Source: Mnemiopsis leidyi
Taxonomy: Eukaryota > Ctenophora > Tentaculata > Lobata > Bolinopsidae
NCBI GenBank assembly: GCA_000226015.1
Contig: JH152822.1
Span: 276,020 to 336,575 of the forward strand
Direction: 5' to 3'
DNA length: 60,556 nt
Every line of letters starts with the position of its first letter. The first letter of the stretch is position 1. Of the stretch, positions 1-17,100 are shown piece after piece. The notes under the pieces were generated by a model. The model was not told where the DNA came from and searched no databases. It was given only the letters and a program-made list of their open reading frames with translations. Position numbers and translations under genes: made by a program.

Positions 1-183
1 TAGGTAGATTGTAGGTAGATTGGTAAGTACATTGTAGGTAGATTGTAGATAGATTGTAGGTAGATTGTAGGTAGATTGTAGGTAGATCGTAGGTAGATTG
101 TAGGTAGATTGTAGGTAGATTGTAGGTAGATTGTAGGTAGATTGTAGGTAGATTGTAGGTAGATTGTAGGTAGATTGTAGGTA
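1..183. repeat. 11-bp tandem repeat at window edge
   Basis: The unit GTAGGTAGATT is repeated about sixteen times with few changes and runs off the left edge, so its full length is unknown. It carries no open gene. Confidence 0.95.
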
Positions 184-3100
184 CAGGGGTTTATTGCTAG
201 TAGAACAAGGTCTACTGCCCCGGTCTACTAATTATAAAGTTAGTCAACAAAGCTGGGCGTATGTGTACGTCAGTTACTCAGTTTTCTTGAAATATACCTC
301 TTTCCAGGTCTACGACAATAGAAAAAAGGAAGTAAAAACTGATTGCGTAGGCAGCGCTAAGCAGACATCTCATTGAGTTCACGTAATGAATGCTAATGAC
401 GAACAAAGCATCAGTTAGAAATAAAATGTCTTTAAAACGTCTTTATAAACCTCAATTATGTAACCATGACAACGGGAAATATCACGTTTAGTTACTACAC
501 AGTCCGTGTGTTACACACTGATTATATAGACTGACTTATGTATAAAATAGAGGTACTCAGTAGAACTACTTGTGTACTCAGTACTTGGGTATAAATGTTA
601 TATGGTCGATACCGCAATATCTTGGGATAACTGTGACTAACCACTATGTCATTGTGGCGAACAGTTAAGTGATTAGGTGATTAATCAACAGTAATTAAAG
701 AATTAGGCACGGTTTACCTCTAGATTTTCCTGGAAATATTGTAAGTCTCAATCTTCTGTTTGTGATTTGAAAGCAAAGTACCTATACAACCCAGAATCCA
801 ATTAGATGTTTACAGTAAACACGAATATTCTGAAAACATATCATCAGTTATTATTATATTATTACGCAGTTGTTGCAATAGTAAAACAGAACAACAAGAA
901 TTAGCAACATTTACTCAAACTAAAGCGAGTTGCTGTAAAAACACGACATGATCTCTGTTTCTGTTGCGGTACAAACTTACACAGGAACTTTTAAGGAGCA
1001 TGTGAAAAAGTGTGAACACGAGTGATACACACACGCTTACTGAACAAATCATGTGAAATCTCTTGGACATCTCAGAAGACAGAGCACATGAAAAGCTGGC
1101 CCACAGGAGCAAGAATGTAGCACACACTCACACATAAAGTCATTATATAGACAAAAACACGCACGCGGGCACGTAACGCAGCTCCCGGTGTCACAAAGTC
1201 AGGACGGCGGAATTTGTACGAGGAAAAAAATAAGAAGAAATCAACTGCGGAATTGTAAAGCACTTCCTTCAACAGACTGTCTTGATATGCTAGATTGAAT
1301 CAAGTCGCTAGATCGATCTTCCTGCGTCCCAAGCTATGATACATATTTTCTTGGAATGTAGAAAATGTGAATTGAGCACCGTTGTGTATAGGAAAGGGTA
1401 TCAGTACAGCGGGGTCGCACTATAAAGTTATAAAAGAGTAGACCAGTAACAAGTCGTTATTCCTATCTAATCGTATCAGGGGGATTTCTGGGTGTTGCAT
1501 ACTTGCATAGTTTAACAGTTCAAGACGCCGTGTTAGACACAGGAAGTCAAATACTTTTATCTGCTACGATATAACATATACTGACATTAGTACTGAAATT
1601 GATCGTTAAAATCGACTTTGAAATTGAACCTACAAAAGTGTCACTATCAAGTGTCTGTGTAGTCGATAAAGGAACACTTTTAACTTCAATTGACTGGTAA
1701 AACCCCCGATCATGGTCGATTCCCGAAGTCTCAACTCTCGTCTCTAATGTCACGGTTTTAATTTATTCTACGATTTAGATCCATGACTACGAAATCATGA
1801 TGATGAGCCTGAAGCGGAAATACATTCATTCACCCAACAAAATCACCGAGCACAGTTCTATCACAATTCACATATAAAAGTGCCAATTAGTGAATTAGTC
1901 CTAGCTGTGGAATGAATCGAAAATAAAGATTTGAATGGCAGCTTGAATGAACGGTAAATTGTCGGTTTTACTGAAATAAAGTCAACAAAAGTGATTATGT
2001 CGACATTGTTAGAAGCAATTCAGTTTTTATTAGCGGTTACTTTAACGACTATGATCGTAACAAAACATCAAACGATCAAACAAACTGTCAGAATTGTTTT
2101 ATTGACGATCCCTGACCAATAAGATACGTACCACGGTGTGCTTATTATAGAAGCTGGAATTCAGCAGGGTACGAAACCAAACGCTTTGAAAAGTAAGTAC
2201 ACCCAAAACATAACAATATAGTGTCACAGTGCCCACAGTGTTCTATGAAGTCCGTATATTTTACAGTTGACGGAAATGAAGCGAGAAACAAGCGTAAGAT
2301 ACGACTGAATGTAGCAACAAAAATTTTAAAATTTTAACAAAAAAAGTAGTCGTAGAAAAAGTAAAATTAAAACGACTGTCAGTGTCACAGAATGATAAGC
2401 AGTTTAAATGAGGTAAGAAGCTAATTTGAAGTTAAACAATCCGCCTGTGCTATTAGTACTGTGAACAATAACGAACACCCGGAAGTAAATTTCTGTTGGT
2501 CCTCCAACATTGGAATGCAGCGGCGCGTGAGTTGGCGATGGTAATGGTATTTTGACCGTGTAAGTGTAACGCGTGTGTAGACATGTAACGCGTGTCGCGC
2601 TGTTTAGTCAGACTATAGCTCTCAACTGAAGTACAGTTATCTTCATGACTATAAATGGAGGCTGACTGTGCGCGTTCCCCGCTGCACGTGCAGCGTGTAC
2701 GTGATAACAAAATTACATGATGGAAACCCGAAACACCGACACAGTCCATTGTTCTTGAGGATATGTGTACTGTGTAGTGTCACACTAGTGTGTAGTGTGT
2801 AGAAATTGTTACTCAGTTACTGATATAGTTGATAAAACGTATACTGTATGCAGGGCACGATTTCCGGCCGCGCACTGGTCACGTGGCCTAGTTTAATATT
2901 GTAAAACGCGGTTTTTTATTTTTCGCCCATAACTTGTCAATATTGCAATTTGACCCCTCATGCGGTGTGTTTCGGAATCACAATTATAATCTTGGTGGTC
3001 AGAAGAGAAACACACAGATAATGATCAGAATTCAAAGTACGTCTATTTGTGTCGTAAAATAAAGTCACATAATGGAACGATTTTTGACTTTAGAGTTGAG

Positions 3101-3256
3101 ACTTTGTTCGCGAACCTCAAGCGAATAGTTATACTAATACTAATCAAGATTCAGCTTAGAAAATATGACGTCGGGAGGGTAAGAAATAAGAATACAGTTC
3201 TTAGTAACAGAGTCTGAAATCTCCAAAGTCCTGATTGTGAAACGGAATTGTTACAT
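184..3256. other. no supported gene
   Basis: Only short shadow ORFs are open here, none with a recognisable motif, signal peptide or splice partner. A 22-bp sequence at 622-643 (TTGGGATAACTGTGACTAAC plus CA) also starts a 311-bp insertion at 31.7 kb, so part of this stretch is probably an old copy of a dispersed element. Confidence 0.5.
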
Positions 3257-3468
3257 CACGTGTCTGGTAGGTATATTCCTCAGGTTACAGTACTAGGCTG
3301 GTAGGTACATTCTCCAGGTTTCAGCACGTGTCTGGTAGGTACATTCTCCAGGTTACAGCACGTGTCTGGTAGGTACATTCTCCAGGTTACAGCACGTGTC
3401 TGGTAGGTACATTCTCCAGGTTACAGCACGTGTCTGGTAGGTACATTCTCCAGGTTACAGCACGTGTC
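3257..3468. repeat. 34-bp minisatellite carrying CACGTG
   Basis: About six full units plus a partial one, starting at 3257, 3291, 3325, 3359, 3393, 3427 and 3461. Each unit except the second begins with the palindrome CACGTG and contains GGTAGGTACATT. The first two units are diverged and the later ones are nearly identical, as expected for recent expansion at one end. No gene is seen beside it. Confidence 0.93.
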
Positions 3469-6400
3469 ATGACTGATCATGTACGAAGATTTTTGAACGT
3501 TCAGTTCACTTAATTGTCTAAAGTTTTGCTGAACTAATGATAAATTTGATCTTGAATAATGATTATTTGGCACGATCTCAATGTTAATTCATGAATCAAC
3601 ATCATATTATGATAATCGTCAGTTATCAAGTTTTTTAATCATCACCCTATTTTCGAACTGCGTAGCTTGGATATATAATCTTTTAATATTCCCATTTTTA
3701 AACACAACTGTCTAACACGTTAGAATTTTGTGATATCTTCAAACACATCCGTTATCAATATCCGCCACATGGTAATTAGTGTCCGTCAGCAGCTTTTTTA
3801 ACGTTATGACGCTGGAAAAACGGAGTTTTGAAGGGGTTGACTAGTATAATTTGACTTGTTAAGTTGTTAATTCACAACGCTAAAACTGTTCACAGTTCAG
3901 CAACATCATCTCTACAAAAACATGCACGATGATCGCTGTAACACCTGCCATGCAGCAGCCCCGTACCGAATTATCCTTACAGCAAATAATTAGCGGCAAG
4001 CAGTAGGTTTCACGGGTAGGTTTGCCCAAGCATATTGTCTATGTGAGGAGAAGCCTGGCAGGTGCAGTAATCAGGCGGTTTATCATGAAGAAACAAGGTC
4101 GCTACCGGCCAATATACCGCACTGGGTGAATAGGCTCACCTTGTGTGTGTTTTTCAGTATTTCCAGACAGTCGAGTAGTCTGCGAAGTGTGCAGGTTTTG
4201 ATTGCTATTTTGGCGATATAAGTACGGTTTTATAGTTTTCCTAAATATGTTCTGGTTAACCATGTATTTTAGAGTTATTTAGTACTGCATTGCAAAACTT
4301 TACATATTTGTTGTCAAAATTTCTAGCTGGTTCTCAGAATAAAATCTGATCTCAGTAAAACTGGTAAACCTTAAAACTGGTAACCTTATAAACTTCCAAA
4401 ATCAACTAAATTGTTACTGCAGCTGCTAGTCATTCACAATTCACAATCACATTCACATTGCTCGTCAGCCGCTCAATTTGCTTAATAGGTTTGCTATGAA
4501 CCGCTTCAAATTCTTGCTTGATTAGCAGTAATCACGGAATGTTTTCTCCAGACAACATTGAATCGAGAAAATGTTGGAGTTCGATTTTCACAATTTTGTT
4601 CTTAAAGTTAATTCAAGGTTTACAGTTAGAATCCAAGTTCTTAAGTTTCCGAGCGGACAATGTCTGCCCGAATCTGTACATTAGCAGCCAATTCCGCTGA
4701 ACAGTCCTTCACGTCAACATGCGGCATAATAAAATCTAGTTTTACCCCTGCCCGCCACTTCTCCACCTTGTCCTTTACTATACTTTGTTAAAACCTTCCT
4801 CTTCTCTCTGTTTTCTCCCTGTTGTTGCTGTAGGCTTTACTCATACTGCAAGTAAATCATATTGGGACTCTAGACCCTAGTCTGTTTTGTTAATGTAAGG
4901 GTTCGCACTTGTAGTTTTTTATTGAAATACATGGCTGCAGATGGTTTAACCCCATAACAGATGGGCTGGAGAGCAGGGTGAGATGCAATTGAAGATTTTT
5001 GATGTCTACCACCGTGCGCTTATAAGTATAAGTATAACCTGTAAATTATCTCAGATTTGTAGATTTGTTTCTGAATCAGAAACTCTAGATTTGTAAATAT
5101 TTGTAATGTTTTGGCCGTAACGCAGGACCCGTAAATGCAGTAAACAGCTGTAAAATGTTGAGTGGGATATATCATATATAGAATACATGTTTAAAGTGAA
5201 ACAGTGCAAAACTACGCAGCTTCACACAGATGGTGCTTTAATTGGATAAGAGTTTGTGTGCGGTGCGCCGATGTAGAGGCAGTCATTGATCCGTATCTAC
5301 TAGAGAGAATGAGATGAGAGAGACTTTAGACTGTCCCAGACAATGGAGCTAGTTCCTCTACTCACGGCCACATGAAACAAACAATTACAAAGCTACTTCT
5401 CATTTGCATCGCTCTTTTAGTTTCAGTAACATTATACTCATTTGAATTGGTGATAATGCATTGTTTTTTTCGTAACTTTGTCGAAACATGATATCAATTA
5501 AGATGAATACTTAATCCTTGTTAGTTGATTAATCCAAATAGGGGGAAGTTCTGGTGGAAGCTCTTGAAACATATTCTGCACGAATCTGCCAAAAACATTT
5601 TTGTTTCATTCATCTAGTTCGAGCACCGGGAAATAAGCGATGATGAAAAGTGCATCCTCGATGTTCATAGTTTTCGACTATGGTTGACGGAATTTTTTTA
5701 TCCCGGTTCCTGATAGCAGTTTCAATATCTGGTACTAGTTAGACTTAGTGATCCTAAATCTGGCAGCACATATCCCTTCTATGCACTGACATAAAGAAAG
5801 ATATTATCACGTCCCTTAGCCAGATATAATTAGCCAGGCCCACTGATAACCCAATTGCTCGTACTAATTTGATGCAGACAACTTAACAACCCAGCTGTTT
5901 GTTAGCCCGCTTACCCTCCTCCATAACTATTCACACGACACGGTGGCCATCCTGTGTACCAGCTAGCACCTTGGGGTGGCCCCTTTTTATGCTAATAGGG
6001 TCGTATAAGGAGGTCTGAACTCGAACAATAGCCCCGATAACACGTAATTAGAGGGAGCAATCAGCATGAGAATAAGTACATTCCTTTGTGAACCATCATC
6101 AACCATAGTTGTAGTTCATTTCGTGAGGGATTGTTCTAGTTCTTTCATTTTCCACTTCTTTCATTTTCCACTTCTTTCATTTTCCATTTCTTGCATTTCC
6201 AACTTTCAGCAAATTGTTCGTCATTTATCGTTCCAGAATTGCAGTACTGTTTGTATCTAGTACGGTCAGACGGTCGGAATTAGATTTTATTATTGCTGAT
6301 GATAGATTGTTTGATTAAGTTTTCGGTATGAAATTTAAACAAGTTTTTGGTTGAAGCTTACGTTTTAAAAATTAGTCCAGCTGACATGCAGTTGCACAAT

Positions 6401-7950
6401 GGCAATGAAATCTACTCCCACTCCCAGCAAATCACAGAAAATATTTCCCAGATTTACTGGTCCTATCTCCAGCTCTCTCGTTATGTTTAAAAGCTACCAA
6501 ATCTCCCGAAACATTAGCAGACGAATGTCAGGCATGCTTAGTCAAAGTCAAACCATAACAGGTCGCATGAGGATCAAATCTTGTGGTGGTGCCTGATGGA
6601 GTAAGCTTACTCTACGTCTCGACATGAAACACTCTGAATTTGCCAACTTTCCCGCGTATGAGGAGTGTGAGTGGGCTGCTCTAGTCTCAGCGACTTGTCC
6701 TGCGTTAGTGGTGTTATGTGCAGTTGTCCTCTGTCGTTCCTTTAGCTTTATATTGAGGGAAAGACGCTTTATTGCTATATGTATTTTGTCAACGCTAAAT
6801 TTATTATTTTATCAATGTATAATAAGGAAACTGTTATATTAATAGGGAAGATTAATATAGGTAATTGCTTATTTACCTGCCATTACACAATTTTGCAGTG
6901 CCAGTAGTTCTAAAGTTAGCATATTTCACTGGATGATTCTATGATTTGGGAGAGGATAGACGGTCAGCTGCAGTAGATTTTAGAACTTAGTTAAGGATTA
7001 AACTGATTTTAATTCGCAATTCACGGTAACGCACGAACCTCTTCGTTTATGATTATCACTCTGACTTTCTTACTCAGTACTATTTCTTGCCGTTACTGCA
7101 GACTGCAGATATAAGTCACGTAAAATGTACTTATAAAGTGTTGGCGTTTCAGAAATAGATAACTTCTTAATCATATTGCGTATATCTTGCTCCTTGACTT
7201 TAACGTGACCGTCGATCAAGTTCGTTCTTTTCAAGAGGTTTTCTGTTCTGAGAGCCATGTCGACTGATCAGCCACAAAGACGTGAAACAAACGATCCCAT
7301 TAATTGAATAATTACTAGTTCTTGTCAATCCGTATTGGGGCATCACGCCAATACGGCTCTGTGGGCCTCGTGGGGTGGGAAACAAGCAGTACACACGACT
7401 TTCAAATCACATACTGAAACTGTCAGGCTTTTATACCTTGTCTTCTAATCTCTCTGGGATAGTCGGATCGTAAAACTACATAAACTATTAAAACAATTGT
7501 CCGAAAGCTAAAGCTACCGCGATATATCGTGCTACTATGATTTCATTTTTATCGTGCTATACTGTGATTATATCGTGCTACTAGTACTGTGATTATGTCT
7601 TAATGAAGCGACAATTCGCAAGTCAAAGACAAATCGTCAATAACGCCATGTTGAAATTCTGTCTCAACACGTTGACACGAAGACTTGGAGTAGTCGGTCT
7701 CAGAAAGCACCGAGAGGATGTCATGCTGATTAAGTAATTACAGATTCAATTAGACAACATTACAGCCGTCACACTTCACGGCTCATTTAGCGACTAATCT
7801 ACTGATTAATTAACGTTTGTAACACGCTTATAGTTACACTTCTTCAGCTTGCTTGGAGTGGTTGATGTGACATTTTTTAGAATCTCTTGATCATTCATTG
7901 CGTTTGCGAATGCACGTTATCACTTTGTCCTCGGTATTATCGTTCAAAGG
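3469..7950. other. no supported gene
   Basis: Intergenic-looking AT-rich DNA. Short ORFs at 4518, 6066, 6399 and 6624 lack any family signature and no chain of exons joins them. There is a small repeat of TTTCATTTTCCACTTC at about 6146-6190. Confidence 0.45.
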
Positions 7951-7966
7951 TTCCGACGCGAATCAT

Positions 7967-8210
7967 ATCTTTGTTCAAAACAACTTGAAATTGAACTTGT
8001 ATTCAGATAATTATATTTGTGGTCATTCTGAATATAATTCTTGCGAAAGGAAGTGTCCCTTATTTGAACTGATTGATTGATTGATTGATTGATTGATTGC
8101 AATAAATCGATCAATTTGAAAAAGGGACACTTGCTTTCGCTAGAATTATCCTCAAAACGATTGAGAGCAACAATCTGATTATCTGAACACAAGTTCAACT
8201 GGAAATTCCC
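7967..8210. repeat. fold-back inverted repeat around a GATT microsatellite
   Basis: Two imperfect arms of roughly 100 bp face each other: about 7967-8066 and the reverse complement of about 8100-8210. They share blocks such as TTGAACTTGT, TTCAGATAAT, AGTGTCCCTT and AATTCT. The loop contains (GATT)n. Because the arms are inverted copies, the two strands encode similar short peptides (for example NSCERKCPLFELID and NSSESKCPFFKLID), which is an effect of the palindrome and not evidence for two genes. Confidence 0.8.
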
Positions 8211-10919
8211 TGCCATTGATTTGCACAACATTTCTTTAGTTTACATTTCTTTGGTTCGCCATCACTATGTCACATTCCATGTTTATGTTATTTCTATGGC
8301 GGTTTTCAAACTTATTTTGAACCATATTTTGACAGATCAATAAATTGTGACATGATTCCTTCATTTCTGCCTGTGCAGAAGCAATACACAAAAATACTCA
8401 CCCTCAAAATTAGAGCCGTTTAGTCTCTGGAAAACGTCAAAAATAATTTAAGTGCAATAAGAATCATCACTATTTTTATCTTCCAACTGCAAGGTAAGGT
8501 GAAGAAACCATTCGTACAAATTTTGGTATGGTGGCACTGCCAGTGCAAAGAAACTCCAACTACCATTCCGGCATTCCCAACTTTCACCGTCCAACTCTGC
8601 GACTGAACCAAGAAATCACATACAGTTACACATGGTGCAGGGATGTCTATGTCAATATGCCAAAGCGGCTGTGTCGTGTTCATACATTTCGGACACATAA
8701 AATCGGTGGGTTACAGTTTCTGTCACGGCCAGGCTTCGTCCCCCTCCAAGATGTTAAATATCTACACTGTCACACCGACCGTGTACGCTTATCTCTCTTT
8801 TCCGTGTCTTCCTCACTTACAACCTGCCGTGTTTTCTCTGAAACCCTACGTTTAGTTTTTCCCGGTGTTAAAGTGTTACACTTACAACAACACTATAGCT
8901 GTCGGAGTCGTTTACCAGGTTTTGATTGTTTAACAATCGGCGATAATGTTCGGATTTCCATTCCCTCCGTAGCGAGCTTCGTTGTTCTAGTTCTAGATGT
9001 TACACTTACAGTTTCATAGGAACCTTTAAGATTCTCAGTTAGAACATAAGACGAGAGTTATTAAAGTTATAAAATTACAGTGTGTTTTTTTTCAGTGTTT
9101 AAATCAGTTTTACTTTTGAATCTTTTTTAGTTCAGCTTACAATGTCATTTGATTACTACGTTACAGTCTGCTAATAAACACTCCTATAATGGAGAAACAG
9201 TAACAGTAACATGAGACATCACTCAACGTCCGATTCACAGTCATAACGACCACGTGACCTCATAAGCACGTGCAAGAAAATACGTTATTTATTGCTCACT
9301 AACTTATCCAACAAAATCTAACAAGAATACACGCAGCCTGGTAATGATCTGAAATTTTGAGTCACCGACGAGTATACCATATACTGATGCTCACTTTTTT
9401 CGTGAGATTCCATGTTTATAAAGAATAAGTAAGGGAACAATGTCATTGTCATCAAGGTTTAACTTAGACTGACAGAAAGAGGTCCTATGAGGTCTACAAG
9501 GATCGATTAAGTTTCTAGTAAGAACTCGGCTCTTCTCGTCCTTTTAGTACACATGTTACCAAGTGTATGAGTATCAATGAGGTGTATCTATTCTGTTTGC
9601 AGTTTGCAGTTTGGCTGCGGTTCTCCAAAGCCCGAGCTTAATAATAATTGTGTTACAGTTACACTTTTTTGTCTGTATAATTTGAAGATTGCACCAACCT
9701 TTTTTATATTAATTACTTACAACCTTCGTCTCTAAAACAAAGAAAGGTTTGCTGGTTTGTCAAGCTTTGTGACACTCTAGGATCTTGGATGGTGCATACA
9801 TTTAAAGGTGATTTGCGGTTGTTCTTTAACAACTTTCATCAAATTCAAACAACCTTAAAGGATGCCGTTTAATTTTTTTGGACGATTGGAAATGCCCTGA
9901 TTGTTGTCAAATATTATATAAGCATAAATTCAGTCTAGAAAATTGGCTTGAACTAAAATAAGGGAATTTTAGACAGAAGTTGGATAAAATTTCCTTCCAG
10001 CTGTATAAGTTCCGAAAATGCTACGGACTAAAAATACTATCATATGAATGACCCCATATCTAATAAACCAGCACCAGCTATGAAAGTTTTACTTTTTGTG
10101 TACTGCCGAGTTGCTTGTCAATTAATCATGTCGAGAAATGTTACTACTTACTCTCAGAGAGATATGATCTAGATATCTCTGTCTAGTACTATTAATGATC
10201 CCATCCTCTCGCCCTGCTTTTGTTCGCAGGATGGAAGTGGTGATGACTAATTTGAAGGTTTTACAATAGCAGCAGGTTTGTAAGAGCACGTTAGTCTGGG
10301 CCTCCATTGTAATGCCTTGATTCTTGCGCCACCATTAGCCTATTACTATTTGCTACATCTACTGCACCATACTCCCCCCATTCGCGCAATTATTTTCCGT
10401 GATATTGCACTTTCAGTGTACAAATACAATGCCGATTGTCATATAGTGTTTGATACCGTCCTACAATTTGAATGTAATTGTAAGGTCTTTGCTGTTTCTT
10501 TGGGTGGCTGGTTGGATTTGGAAGAATTTTTGATACTTTTTTAGTTTACTCTGTTCACTCTATCAGGCTGTCGCTCAAAGCTGAGAGTAGACGGATAAAA
10601 TATCGTAAATCTATCATGTTAGAAGGCCTTATTTTAGTCTTAATACTTGACGAGATGATATCCGCCTAACGTTCAGTTTTGAGCTGCGAGAGAGTAAGGT
10701 ACTAAGGTGAAAGTGAAACCACGACAGACCTAATAGTTGATGTTATGTCTAAATGCAATAAGAATAGGGCATGGATTGAAGTAAATATGCCACTTAATTC
10801 TGATGTCGATCAATAATTATTATCCATTGTTCCATTGTTTTTCACAATTGTCTTGAATAATTGTGATATTGAAGTAGACAGTAGTCTAACCATCAATAAT
10901 CAGGGTTACGGTTAACAAT
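8211..10919. other. no supported gene; one unassigned open frame
   Basis: An open frame of 163 codons lies on the plus strand at 8528-9019, with a 92-codon Cys/His-containing frame antisense to it at 8420-8698. Neither has a recognisable domain, signal peptide or splice-linked neighbour, and I cannot tell which, if either, is translated. The rest is AT-rich and empty up to the first Ly6 exon. Confidence 0.4.
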
Positions 10920-13247
<2,328 letters not shown>

Positions 13248-14125
13248 GTCTACTATTCGTCACGTGACTTTTATCACGTGTGTTATGTTTCTATGGTAAC
13301 AGGAAGTTGACTAAAATCGAAAATGTACAGACATGAAGTATAGAACAAGAATTGTTGGTGCATCTAGTGGACACGTGGGCTGATATCAAGATTCATTTCA
13401 AGACAGCTTGATAAAAAGAACTGTTGTTAAGAACACTTTACGGGCTGGTTCTGGTTACTTGGACGCCCGCAATGTCGCCCAATCTATTCATTCCTGATCT
13501 ACATAACAAAATCAAAGTAACGTTCACGACAATAACTATACTAGTCCAGCCATTATATTGCCAGCCGGAATCTCAACCCTCAATCCTTAATTCTCAACCG
13601 TCAAAGCGACTACGTACAACTTAATGTGAGACTCAGTAAACGATGGTGTTAAAAGAAATACTCTCACATGAGGCTGGCCAGATTCTTCCACCTAATGTTC
13701 TGTTTATGTTTTCAATTACTTTTAATTTGTTGAATCTTTTGGAAGGTGATTTTGTAAGATACTTAAATATGGTAATTGATTGTCTTAAGCGTAAAACCGA
13801 CGCAGTGAGGGCGTCTTGCCGTCTTATCAAACGTTTTAAAATTAAGTTCTATGATATATGACGAATTTATTTAACTTCAAGTAGATTCTATGTGAATGTG
13901 ATGTTGGAAAACTTTTAATAATTTGGAAATTGTTTTTGTGTAAAAATCTTAAAATATCAACTGTTCAAAAACATCTCGAATTCAATAAATTACCCGCTAA
14001 AAATATAAAAGCGATATGATTTTGATAAAAAATTAAATCGCGATTGCTCTGCAGCATTACCGGCATCTAAAGGTCAAATAAGAGACAATAACCCAGCTCA
14101 AATAAAAGTTTTTCACAAAAATGCA
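13248..14125. other. convergent 3' ends, no gene
   Basis: This stretch separates the stop of the Ly6-like gene from the stop of KRI1. Short ORFs open on both strands at 13633-13861 are mirror images of each other and lack any motif. Confidence 0.5.
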
Positions 14126-17100
14126 TCAAGACAGACCATAAGCTTCAAGTCTAGACTGACTTATATTTTTCTCCTTTTTCTGCTTTCCCTTTTTCTTAAT
14201 TCCAGCAGTCTCATTCTGGGATTTGGTTTTCTCAGTCTTACTGTTCTTTACAGTTTCTACAGATTTCGATATCACATCTTCACTCTTCTTCTTAATCTTC
14301 TTCTTCTTCTTCTCGGGAACGGACAGTTTGTCACCGCTAACCTCCGTGGTTGCTTCGCTGTCAGGAGTTCCATTCGACGTAACTTTTCTCTTCTTCTTTG
14401 CGAGTTTAATGTTGGAATCAGTTTCTGCTGCCTGAACTGTAGACTGGACAGAGGAAGTGGGTTGGTCTGCTCCATTTGCATTTAATGACAATTTCTTCCT
14501 CTTTTTCTTCTTCTTTTCTGTGAGGACTGACTTATCTTCCTCCTCTTTCTCCGGATTTTCGTCTGGGTATAAACTGAAACATTTGATGAGTCAATTGTCA
14601 TTCAGATACAAAATGTATTGAACGCCATCATAACACAAAGTATTTAAGATCTGACACCATCAAAGAAAAATTTCAACATCGACTAAAGATAGAACTATGG
14701 TAAGCATAGTCATAGTAAAGAACTAAAATAAAACGTGGCGGCTAAGTTTGCAGTTGCTGTGTGCACATAAGTCTATTCGAGGACTGATAACAGCAATTAG
14801 CCAATCAGCATTCGACAGCGAGCGATCAGTTATTATCTCTGTCTCTTTCTCTTCAATAAACAAATCGGTACACATCCTCCGCAAACTAAATCGCTAGTTA
14901 CTAATTACTATAACTAACGTAACTACAAACCAATTAGCCAGTTAGTGGGGACTACAACTAAAGTACATAACTACAGTAATACCTTTTTAGGATTTGTCTC
15001 TTCATGAACTCGTTATGTCTCTTGTTCTGGAACTTCTTCGTGTCTTTGTCTTCTTGTCCAGACGTCCTGAAAATCAGATATGTAGGTAAAACTTGGACAG
15101 TTTTCTGCTGACAGCAGTAGCAGTCTTAACTTGTAATCGTTTGATTTTCTGGGAGTTTAAAAAGGAAGCATGCTTAAAATGATGGAAGAACTAAAACAGT
15201 CGATCAACAGATTACTTTTTCTGATCACTCAAACAGCAGAATTAAGACAACAGTTTTACAACAAATTATTACAACAGACAAAAGAATTTTCACAAAAGAG
15301 TGACTAAGAGCAAAACATACCTGTATTTCATCATCTTTTTAAAGGAGTACCACTGATTTAACTCTTTGTCGTCTGCCATCAATATCTGGATAAGAAGTGG
15401 AAATTTCAGGTAACGAAAATATTTCTCACATGTCGGGGTAAATGGATAACTCAAGAAATTTTACTGTTGCGCAACGTTAAAGATCTCCAAACCAAAAACT
15501 GAGTACTATCAGCCATAGAAAAATCAAATAATCAACAAATAAGGGAGCCCAGTTTCAGCACAATCACTTATTTCAAACATTTTCTAATTCCCAATTAGAA
15601 AGCAATTAAGAAAGTCACTACAAGCAACATCTACCTCATCAATAGTGAGGCCGTATGAACAACGTTTAGTTTTCCTGTAACCAAATCTACACTTCACATC
15701 TCCTATCACGTCCTCGCAGTCAAGCTTGTAGTACTCGTCAAAGTACCGCTCAAACGGCCCGTCATCTGAACGGGCGGATTTTAATTGATTATTGCTTGAT
15801 TATCTAATATTCAACCATATTGTATTGATGAAGTTATACTTATAGTTATACTTATAGGAATAGAAATTAATTATTGCTTAATTATCTAATATTTAATCAT
15901 TATTATTGATATACTTATAGCACTCTATAGGAATAGAAAAAGGTATTTTTGTTTCGGGGTAAGGGTCACAAATTTTTTGCATCTTATAACAGTGATTGAC
16001 AAATAAAAGTTTAATACGACCAATCAAATAATCAATATCGAGCAAGCTATCACGTGATTATAAGGATTTTGCGACCCCTCTCTATTTCCAGTTTAATTCT
16101 TAGAACTGTATTCCCAGACTTGACTGTAATAAACCTATTTAAGATAAAACTAACGACGATAGTGACAATGAACGCGACAGGTTTGAACGTAACCAGGGGT
16201 AGGAGCTGCACCTAGTCATGAGTGCTTAATATCCCAGCCCCAAACTACGTATATACACGTATATATATACGTATATATATATATACGTATATATATACGC
16301 CAAGTCAAGACTCAAGGTGTTGTATTTTTATGAATAACAGACAAGTACAACGCAGGATGACAACGGAAATCCCCTACCAATCTAGCCCTACGTTTTTATC
16401 CAGCTGGTGTTTCATATTGCAGATACTAACTAACCGGGATTAAAGGACGGCTTTGATTTGATAACAGCCTCTTTAAACTTTTTGCTCCTTTTCCGTTTCC
16501 AAGATTTCTTCCTTGTTCGGTCTTCTTCTCCATCGTCGTTATCTTCAGGTAAGATCTGGAGATAATTTGAATAATTAGCAATCACATAATGTCATTGCTA
16601 ATGTCGTCCCTAAGAAACAGCAAACAATTTTAAACAATATATGTTCAAACAATTAGAAAAATTTTTAAGATTTAAAATTTTTATTACAATAGTAGGTTCA
16701 GTCTCCTCCCCCGCTAAACTGCTATTTTCTACCAAATCTTCTGTTTGTATGTCTGTTTGTTTCTCTGTTTTCTGTTTCTGTGCTATCTTTTCAAACCACT
16801 CTTCATCGTCTGAAACGATTTGGGGATAAACAATTTATATTCTTATATAAATGTTCAGGAGATTTTTTCACGCTTCACGAAGGCTATCTGTTCATTTTAG
16901 ACAACTTAACTAGACGATTTTAGTCCATTAAACTTTCAGCCTAAGTTAATGCATGAGCGAGCTACGAGACTCGCTAGTCGCTTTGGTGGTCACTGAGGAT
17001 CGAAGACTCAGGCTGTGAAGGATAGCTATTCGTCCCACTCCAACACGGTATTTACTAGGCCGCTCAACAATGGCAAAACCTTGATCATTTGTCTTGGTCG

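Noticed and set aside
3257..3468. CRISPR-like array
   Set aside because: Units are contiguous with no unique spacers, and the genome is eukaryotic; the same holds for the arrays at 45.4 and 49.8 kb.
8420..9019. 163-codon plus frame and 92-codon Cys/His minus frame
   Set aside because: No motif, no splice partners and competing frames on both strands; kept only as an unassigned open stretch.
13633..13861. Overlapping plus and minus frames of 65-72 codons
   Set aside because: No codon bias, motif or splicing; located in the gap between two convergent genes.
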